This document shows positions 57,846-64,000 of a DNA stretch of 64,000 nt, piece after piece (positions within the stretch are counted from its first letter, which is position 1; each line of letters begins with the position of its first letter). Origin of the DNA: Calamus simplicifolius (taxonomy: Eukaryota > Streptophyta > Magnoliopsida > Arecales > Arecaceae); NCBI GenBank assembly GCA_900491605.1, contig UESW01000124.1, forward strand, positions 19,507-83,506. The letters run 5' to 3'. The position numbers and the translations under genes were made by a program. The notes below the pieces were generated by a model. That model had not been told where the DNA came from and did no database searches. It saw only the letters and a program-made list of their open reading frames with translations.

Positions 57846-58974
57846 CACTACAAGAAAATAATGAAATAGCAACGTAATTTTAGCGACGTAACTATGCGTC
57901 GCTAAAATTGCGACTAAATTACGATGCCTCCGCACCAAAAAAACATTGCGATGCAAATGGCGACGCATTAGCGACTGAATAAACTATAAAATTAAAAAAA
58001 TAATAATTTTTAAATTTAGCGACGCAAAAATGCGTCGCAATATTTATAAAATATTTTTTTAAAATATTATTAAAGGAATAAAATATTGCGACACAGATAA
58101 GTGTGTCATAATATTTTTAAAAAAATTAATTATGTTAAATAGCGACGCGCGCATTAGCGATGCCATAAATATAAAATAAGAAAAAATATTTAATATAGCG
58201 ATGCAAAAATTATATCACAAATATTAATTAAAAAATAGATTTTTATGAAATATAATTATGAAATAAAAATATTGCGACGCCACTCAGTGCGTCGCAATAT
58301 ATTTAAAAAACATAATAATTTTATATAGCGACGCAATAGACCAGAAAATTATAAAAATTAATTTTAATTTAGCGACGCAAAAATTACGTTACAATTATTT
58401 TAAATAAAATTAATTTGTATAAATATTAATATGAAAAAAAATATTACGACGCAAAACAGTGCGTCGCAATTTTTTTAAAAACTTAATTTTTTTAATAGCG
58501 ACAGATTAGCGACACAATAAACCAAAAAAATATGAAAATTATTTTTAAAGTTAGTGATGCAATAATTGCGTCGCAATTAATTTAAATAAAATTTATTTTA
58601 AGAAAATAGTATTATAAAATAAAAATATTGCGAGGCAATCCAGTGCATCACAATGTTTTGTTAAAAATAAATATGTTAATTAGCGACGTAATAGCGATGC
58701 AATAAAACAGTAAAGTAATAAAAAAAATTTTATTTAACGACGTAAATTAATGCATCATAATATTTTAAAAAAAATTTATAATGCCAAATTAGCGAGGCAT
58801 TAGCGACACAATAAATTAGAAAATATAATTAATAATTAATAATGTCCGAGATCGGTCGTCGTTGATCGTGATCGATCATGGCTTCGATCGATCGCAACCA
58901 TCGGGTTGTCGCCGATCGGATCGATCGCGACGGTCCGAGATCGATCGTCGCCGATCGGGATCGATCATGGCTTG
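57846..58974. mobile_element. CACTA element, left part only, broken by a Copia insertion
   Basis: CACTACAAGAAAATA at 57846 is the same terminus as the element at 6648. From 57870 to 58830 the GCGACGCA/TGCGTCGC subterminal motif recurs dozens of times in both orientations. No right end (TTCTTGTAGTG) occurs before the SIRE-type LTR begins at 58975 or in the rest of the window, so the other half should lie beyond 64000. Confidence 0.82.
58847..58974. repeat. GATC/CGATCG-rich duplicated block
   Basis: Two units start GTCCGAGATCG (58846 and about 58933) and end GATCGATCATGGCTT. Many CGATCG palindromes lie between them. It is abruptly GC-rich next to the AT-rich CACTA subterminal repeats and ends at the Copia LTR. 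Confidence 0.75.
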
Positions 58975-60640
58975 TGTTGGGGAGATTGTTGAGTAATTGT
59001 TGCCCCAATCTTATTGATTTTGATGATTACCAAAAGCCATGAGTATATTAAAAGATGCAATTTACATAAGAAATGAATTTATTTAGAACAATCAATGAGT
59101 ATGTTAAGTATGACCTTTAATCAATTTGAAAGTTACTTCAAGCTCCATGTTTAAGCTTTCAAAAAGAAATTTTATACTTCATATTTCAATCAATGAGTTT
59201 TTGGAACATTTCTTGAATTGATTCTAATGACAATTTTATTATATTCAAGTCAAAAAATTGATTTAAAATGAATTTGGAACGAATTTCAAGTCAATCAGAA
59301 AGTTCTCTGATTTTTGATACGTTCCGGAGCTGACTCTAGAGTTTCAGAGTCGACTCCACTCAGAATATAGAGATTTCTGAGTTTCACGAGTCGACCCCTG
59401 TGATTTCAAGAGTCGACCCCCGATTCGGTCAAGCCGACTCCATGACTGTGTGAGTCGACTCCGCTCAGACACCAGAGGAGTGTTTTTCTGAGCACTTCGT
59501 GAGTCGACCCCCAACTTTTCATGAGTCGACCCCCGACTGTCAGGAGTCGACACCTTATTTTCTATGAGTCGACCCTTTAACTTTCTGAACATTTCTATTT
59601 TTGGTATCGCGTCCTCGAGCCGACTCGCGGAAAGCAGGAGTCGACTCCAACAAATCTGGACGAGATTTTTCCAATTGCCAACTCAGCGTCAACGGTAAGA
59701 TTTTTCTTTAACGGCTATATTTCCTTGTTTCTAACGGCTATATTTTTGCAGAATCTACAAATAGAGAAGCCATTTTCAAATAAAAAAAAGAGATAGACAT
59801 TCAAATCAAGAGAGAAAAATCTTTCAGAAAAAGAGGAAAAACATAGCGTCATTTGAAAAAATCTGTGATTCAAATAGAGTGAAAGAAAAGGTGTGAAATC
59901 AAAGGAAGCTTCGTCTGTGTTCAAGTTCAACAATCCAAGGAAGCTTCAGAAGAAAATCCAAGAGCTATTCAAGAGCAAATCAAAAGATTTTCAACTTTCA
60001 AAGAAAGGGAGAAAAAGCTCAAAACCTTCTCAACTGCTTCAACTGTGAAGAATCGAAGCTGAGGCTTGATTCAATCTAGCAAGGAAAAGAAGAAAAGAAG
60101 AAAAGCTCAAAAGGCAACCAACTACGAATCAGGCTTTTCTAAACTTTGTTCTTATATTTGATTATCTGCTCATTAAGGAGCTTTGTAATTGAAAAACAAT
60201 ATTTCTATTATTTGTGTCTAGTTCAATCTGGGGGATTGAACTAGTGGAGGTAGTCTTACCTCGGTACAAGCTTGGTAAAGCTTGTGTTAGGGTTTTTGTG
60301 CTGGTGAGCCCTTGAAAACCAGCTGGGTTCGTTGTGATCCCGAGAAAATAATAAGTTTGAGTTGTGAGCTTGTAAAACAACTCTGCTGTAATCAAGGAAG
60401 ATTATAGTGTGGACCCAAGTGAATCTTGGGAGTGGACGTAGGTGTTGGATACACCGAACCACTATAAAATCTTTGTGTTTGCCATGCTTTCATTGACTCT
60501 ATCTCTATCTCTGTTTTATTCACTGCACTTTGTATTTACATTGCATTTGCCTTTATTCTTCTTAAGCAAACTATTTTAAAAGGCTAATTTTTAAAGAACC
60601 CAATTCATCCCCCCTTCTTGGGTTGTCATCTGGGCCAACA
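58975..60640 (+). repeat. SIRE-type 5' LTR with GTCGAC-rich segment
   Basis: Nine GTCGAC palindromes, usually inside GAGTCGAC(T/C)CC, lie between 59349 and 59645. A promoter and poly(A) region are expected in the later half. Confidence 0.85.
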
Positions 60641-60642
60641 AT

Positions 60643-60654
60643 TGGTATCAGAGC
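60643..60654 (+). promoter_or_regulatory. Primer-binding site for initiator tRNA-Met
   Basis: TGGTATCAGAGC, two bases after the LTR end, is the standard Copia primer-binding site. Confidence 0.95.
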
Positions 60655-60701
60655 AAGTGCTCATTAGATTTTGATCACATGATCAAGAGCTAAAGATCCA
60701 A

Positions 60702-61125
60702 ATGGCAACACAAGTTGGATCATTTGCTGAAGGTCATTCTACGAACAGACCTCCACTGTTTAATGGTTCAAATTATTCTTATTGGAAAGCAAGAATGAGG
60801 ATATTCATTCAAGCTTCTGATTATGAATTATGAGGTGTTATAATTAATGAACCTAGTACACCCACACATGCTATTGATGGCACTATTGTTCCTAAGCCCG
60901 AAAGGGACTGGAATGATAATGATAGAAAAATGGGACAGCTCAATGCTAAGGCCATGAATGTCTTATATTGCTCCTTAGATGCTAATGAATTTAATAGAAT
61001 CTCCACATGTAATTCCGCAAAGGAGATTTGGGATAGATTAGAGGTTACCCATGAGGGAACCAACCAAGTAAAAGAATCTAAAATTAATATTCTTGTTCAT
61101 AAATATGAGTTATTTAGCATGAAAC
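60702..61125 (+). pseudogene. Copia gag (DUF4219/UBN2), interrupted
   Basis: This is the capsid protein of the SIRE-type element. It starts MATQVGSFAEGHSTNRPPLF and continues NGSNYSYWKARMRIFIQ, then EIWDRLEVTHEGTNQVKESK, all typical of the DUF4219-UBN2 pair. A TGA at 60831-60833 replaces the usual Trp of Y-E-L-W. The frame then stays open until the Tork LTR at 61126. Only about 140 codons are present. Confidence 0.88.
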
Positions 61126-61677
61126 TGTTAGGGTTTAGACCTGTGATTAATAGCAATGGGATTCCCTGTTGAACAAGAACTAGAACTAAGGATTCCTAAT
61201 CCTGTTAGGTTTAGACCTTGATGAATAGCAATGGGATTCCCCGTTCAACAAGAACTAGAACTAAGGATTCCCAATCCTGTTAGGTTTAGACCTTGATGAA
61301 TAGCAATGGGATTCCCCGTTCAACAAGAACTAGAACTAAGGATTTCTAATCCTGTTAGGTTTACTTCTTGAAAAAGGAGGAAGATGGGGAGGAGAAAGAA
61401 AGGGCTGCCGCCCTATGATGAGAGAAGGGAATTTTTGGGAGAAAAGAATCTGTTCTCTATTCCATCCAAACCCTAGAGACTAGAGTTTAAATACATCCAC
61501 GAAGTGGGCCAGGCCCAGATTCAACAAAAAACTCCCATGGACTAAACCAATGAGATTAAACTAATCCCCAAGCCCGTGTACACCCGTGACTTGATTTAAT
61601 CTCAACCCTTGGACTCAAACCCAGCCCAATACAAGTTAGCCCACCTGGGCCTTGATAGCACCACACCAGGCCCAACA
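61126..61677 (-). repeat. Tork LTR with 75-base tandem units
   Basis: Units with CCTGTTAGGTTTAGACC start at about 61124, 61201, 61276 and 61351 (last partial). The remainder matches the LTRs at 11340 and 17248, including the CCTTGATAGCACCACACCAGG end. Confidence 0.9.
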
Positions 61678-61695
61678 ATCTCTACCTTGGTGCTT

Positions 61696-63588
61696 TCAAG
61701 GCCTCAGCACGTCCACTGTGTCCATCAGCTTTAACAACGAAATACACTTTTGAAAACTGTCCCGTGGAAGAACCTTAGTCAGTGCATCTGCTGGATTTTC
61801 TTTGGTGTATACCTTCACCAGCTCCACCTCACCATCTTCCACCAGCTCTCTGATCCTGTGGTATCTGAGGTCAATGTGCTTCGTCCTGGCATGATAGACT
61901 GCATTCTGCGCAAGCATCAGAGCACTCTGGCTGTCACTATGCACCTGGACAACCTTCTGATCAAGTCCCATCTCCAGCATCAAGCCCTTCAGCCAAAGAG
62001 CTTCCTTTGCTGCCTCTGTGATACCTATGTATTCTGCCTCCGTGGTAGATAAGGCTGTGATGGGCTGCAGACATGATCTCCACGATACTGGACCACCAAA
62101 CAGGCTGAACACAAAGCCTGTTGTGGATCTCCTAGTGTCCACATCTCCACCAAAGTCTGCATCCACATACCCATATAACTGCCCACGAGCCTCCTTGGAT
62201 AAGTTGGATCTCTCAGCATCTTCTTGCTGTCCATAGCAAATACCAACCCCAACTGTACCTACCAAGTACCTGAAGATTCCCTTCAGTGCTCGCCAGTGCT
62301 CCCTGCCAGGGTGCGCCATGAACCTGCTCACCTGGCTCACTGCATGGGCTATGTCTGGCCTACAACATACCATGGCATACATAAGGCTCCCAACACCAGA
62401 AGCATATGGTACCTTCTCCATCTCCTGAGCCTCCACCTCAGTCTGTGGTGACATGGTCTTCGATAAGGAAAAATGTGCTGCCAAAGGTAGTGCTGTCGGT
62501 TTGGCATCCTTCATCCCATATCGCTCCAGAATCTTTTTAATGTAGCCACCCTGACTCAGATGCAGCACACCTTTGGATCTATCTCTGATGATTTCCATCC
62601 CTAGGATCTTCCTGGCTGGCCCCAGATCCTTCATCTCAAACTCCCGAGACAAAGCTATCTTCAGTTCCTGTACAGCCTTCTCACTCTTGCATGCTATCAG
62701 CATGTCATCTACATACAAGAGTAAGTACATCCTAGACCCATCATCCAGAGATTTAACATACACACAAGAATCATACTCACACCTGGAAAGTCCAATGCTC
62801 CTAACATAAGTGTCAAATCTCTTGTACCACTGCCTCGGCGACTGCTTCAGCCCATACAGAGATTTCTTCAGCAAACAGACTTTCCCATCTGATCTTGGTT
62901 CTCTAAACCCTGGTGGCTGCTCCATGTAGATGCTCTCCTCCAAATGACCATGGAGGAATGCTGTCTTCACATCCATCTGCTCCAGCTCCAAGTCCTGAGC
63001 TGCTACAATACTCAATAATAGTCTGATGGAAGTGTGCCTGACAACTGGAGAAAATATCTCACCATAATCGATGCCTTCTTTCTGAGAGTATCCTTTGGCC
63101 ACTAGTCTTGCCTTATACCTGATACCCTCTTGTTCTGAAGCTCCTTCCTTGCGCTGATAAACCCATTTACAACCAATGGGTTTCTTTCCTTGTGGCAGCT
63201 GGACCACCTGCCACGTATTATTGCTGTGAAGAGACTGCATTTCCTCTGCCATAGCATGGATCCACCTATCTCTATCCTGACTTTCCATAGCCTCCTCATA
63301 GGTGAAAGGGTCTCCATTCGCTGTCACCAGGGCATATGACAACGAATCCTCAAAGCCGTATCGAACTGGTGGTCGCACGTTCCTCCTGGGCCTTTGCTGT
63401 GCGATCCCAGTATCAGTCCCCTGTCCAGCTGCATCCTGCTGAACTCCCTGGCTTCTACCCCCTCTGTCAGTCCTCTCCACCTGAATCTCAAATCCTCCTG
63501 GTCCACTAGCAAATGGCACAACTGTATAGGAGGTTGTCTGACTAGTGTTACCGTGTTCTACCTCCTGTAGTCCCTGCTGTGCATCCAT
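61696..63588 (-). CDS. Tork Copia polyprotein: reverse transcriptase and RNase H
   Basis: It copies genomic RNA into cDNA and removes the template. The 630-codon frame holds, in order, GCKWVYQRKEG (about residue 145), KARLVAKGYSQKEGIDY, MDVKTAFLHGHLEESIYMEQ (about residue 215), LYGLKQSPRQWYKRFD, the active-site YVDDM (residues about 292-296, 62701-62715), and YGYVDADFGGDVDTRRST. The RNase H signatures TEAEYIGITEAAKEALWL and HSDSQSAL follow, then the C-terminal NPADALTK. No internal stop is present. Its ATG at 63588 is not a true start; the polyprotein continues upstream in another frame (next entry). Likely a recently active copy. Confidence 0.93.
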   Translation of the reverse strand: MDAQQGLQEVEHGNTSQTTSYTVVPFASGPGGFEIQVERTDRGGRSQGVQQDAAGQGTDTGIAQQRPRRNVRPPVRYGFEDSLSYALVTANGDPFTYEEAMESQDRDRWIHAMAEEMQSLHSNNTWQVVQLPQGKKPIGCKWVYQRKEGASEQEGIRYKARLVAKGYSQKEGIDYGEIFSPVVRHTSIRLLLSIVAAQDLELEQMDVKTAFLHGHLEESIYMEQPPGFREPRSDGKVCLLKKSLYGLKQSPRQWYKRFDTYVRSIGLSRCEYDSCVYVKSLDDGSRMYLLLYVDDMLIACKSEKAVQELKIALSREFEMKDLGPARKILGMEIIRDRSKGVLHLSQGGYIKKILERYGMKDAKPTALPLAAHFSLSKTMSPQTEVEAQEMEKVPYASGVGSLMYAMVCCRPDIAHAVSQVSRFMAHPGREHWRALKGIFRYLVGTVGVGICYGQQEDAERSNLSKEARGQLYGYVDADFGGDVDTRRSTTGFVFSLFGGPVSWRSCLQPITALSTTEAEYIGITEAAKEALWLKGLMLEMGLDQKVVQVHSDSQSALMLAQNAVYHARTKHIDLRYHRIRELVEDGEVELVKVYTKENPADALTKVLPRDSFQKCISLLKLMDTVDVLRP

Positions 63589-64000
63589 GCCACTTCTGTC
63601 TGGAGGATTGAGCTCTCATCAAAGGTTACATCTCTGCTGATGACAACCTTCTTCTCCAAGGGGTCCCATAGCCGATACCCCTTGACTCCTCGCGGGTAGC
63701 CTAGGAACACCATCTTCTTAGACCTGGCATCCAACTTACTCCGCTCCCCAGCTCCAACATGCACATATGCTGTGCATCCAAACACCCTTAGATGGTTTAG
63801 GCTTGTCTTCCTTCCAGACCATATCTCCTCTGGAATGTCTCCATCTAACCTGGTGTGCGGTGACCGATTGACCAAGTAGCTAGCTGCATCTACTGCGTCA
63901 ACCCAGAACATCTTTGGAAGCCCTGCCTGCAGCCTTAAGCATCTTGCCTTTTCCAATAGTGTTCTGTTCATCCTCTCAGCCACCCCATTCTGTTGAGGAG
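63558..64000 (-). CDS. Tork Copia polyprotein: integrase C-terminal part (partial)
   Basis: It integrates the cDNA. From the window edge it reads MNRTLLEKARCLRLQAGLP, FWVDAVDAASYLVNRSP and GCTAYVHVGAGERSKLDARS. GYRLWDPLEKKVVISRDVTF follows, the end of the Copia integrase and its linker. The frame ends at 63558 and overlaps the reverse transcriptase frame by about 30 bases. An indel near 63590 therefore breaks the single polyprotein that Tork elements normally have. The remainder, gag to integrase core, lies beyond 64000. Confidence 0.9.
   Translation of the reverse strand, partial: PQQNGVAERMNRTLLEKARCLRLQAGLPKMFWVDAVDAASYLVNRSPHTRLDGDIPEEIWSGRKTSLNHLRVFGCTAYVHVGAGERSKLDARSKKMVFLGYPRGVKGYRLWDPLEKKVVISRDVTFDESSILQTEVAWMHSRDYRR

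Larger units (their letters stand above)
58975..61125 (+). mobile_element. Copia LTR retrotransposon, SIRE/Maximus-type, 5' part
   Basis: It comprises a 5' LTR of 1666 bases (58975-60640, TGTTGGGGAG to CCAACA), a Met-tRNA primer-binding site two bases on, and gag from 60702. At 61126 a Tork element has inserted into gag. The rest of this element should resume beyond the window. Confidence 0.88.
61126..64000 (-). mobile_element. Copia LTR retrotransposon, Tork lineage, nested, runs off the window
   Basis: It is inserted minus-strand into the SIRE gag. The 3' LTR is 61126-61677 (TGTTAGGG to CCCAACA), then pol reads leftward from beyond 64000. It is the same family as 11340-18277 but far better preserved, with a 630-codon open frame. 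The 5' bases GAAAC (61121-61125) should reappear beyond the other end as its TSD. Confidence 0.92.

Noticed and set aside
61750..62451. Plus-strand open frames over the Tork pol region
   Set aside because: They are antisense shadows of the intact 630-codon reverse transcriptase/RNase H frame.

Overview
The window is nuclear DNA of a flowering plant. It has GT-AG introns of about 85-105 bases and a ROOT MERISTEM GROWTH FACTOR/GOLVEN/CLE-like (RGF/GLV/CLEL) peptide-hormone gene. It also holds plant-type transposons: L1 LINEs with DUF4283, zf-RVT and RVT_3 domains, RTE LINEs, Tork and SIRE/Maximus Copia elements, CACTA, hAT and Tourist-like MITEs. A monocot, perhaps a palm, is my guess from the overall look, but nothing in the sequence proves it. 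Only one host gene can be supported; almost everything else is repeat-derived or unrecognised AT-rich DNA.

Layout. 1-5439: decayed L1 LINE, plus strand, 5' end outside the window. 6648-9126: CACTA transposon with perfect ends, a 3-base target duplication and a broken Transposase_24-like gene. 9127-11339: spacer with a LINE zinc-finger remnant and local duplications. 11340-18277: decayed Tork Copia element, minus strand, with an internal 1.18-kb tandem duplication and a Tourist-like MITE in one LTR. 19617-24197: non-autonomous LTR element with a perfect TSD (CTAAC), holding a 97-base tandem array. 24203-36100: AT-rich DNA with ancient direct and inverted repeats, a 1.2-kb CACTA element, a 5'-truncated LINE with perfect TSDs and a solo LTR. 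36100-45400: mostly unrecognised, with a small CACTA, a foldback MITE and a hAT element with an 8-base TSD. 45402-45785: two LINE tails. 47639-52060: two RTE LINEs in opposite orientation. 53026-54386: the RGF/GLV locus. 57846 to the end: a three-level nest, in which a CACTA element is broken by a SIRE/Maximus Copia element whose gag is broken by a younger minus-strand Tork element that runs out of the window.

The most interesting locus is 53199-54386. One signal peptide and prodomain can be joined to two different C-terminal ends, and each ends in a 13-residue Asp-Tyr peptide of the RGF/GLV type. Reading through intron 3 gives a divergent peptide. Splicing intron 3 adds an R-K-L-M prodomain motif and leads to a canonical peptide, but the last exon has an apparent one-base frame break. 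This would be a calcitonin/CGRP-like choice between two hormones if it is real.

All element boundaries were read by eye from terminal repeats and target-site duplications. No database search was possible.
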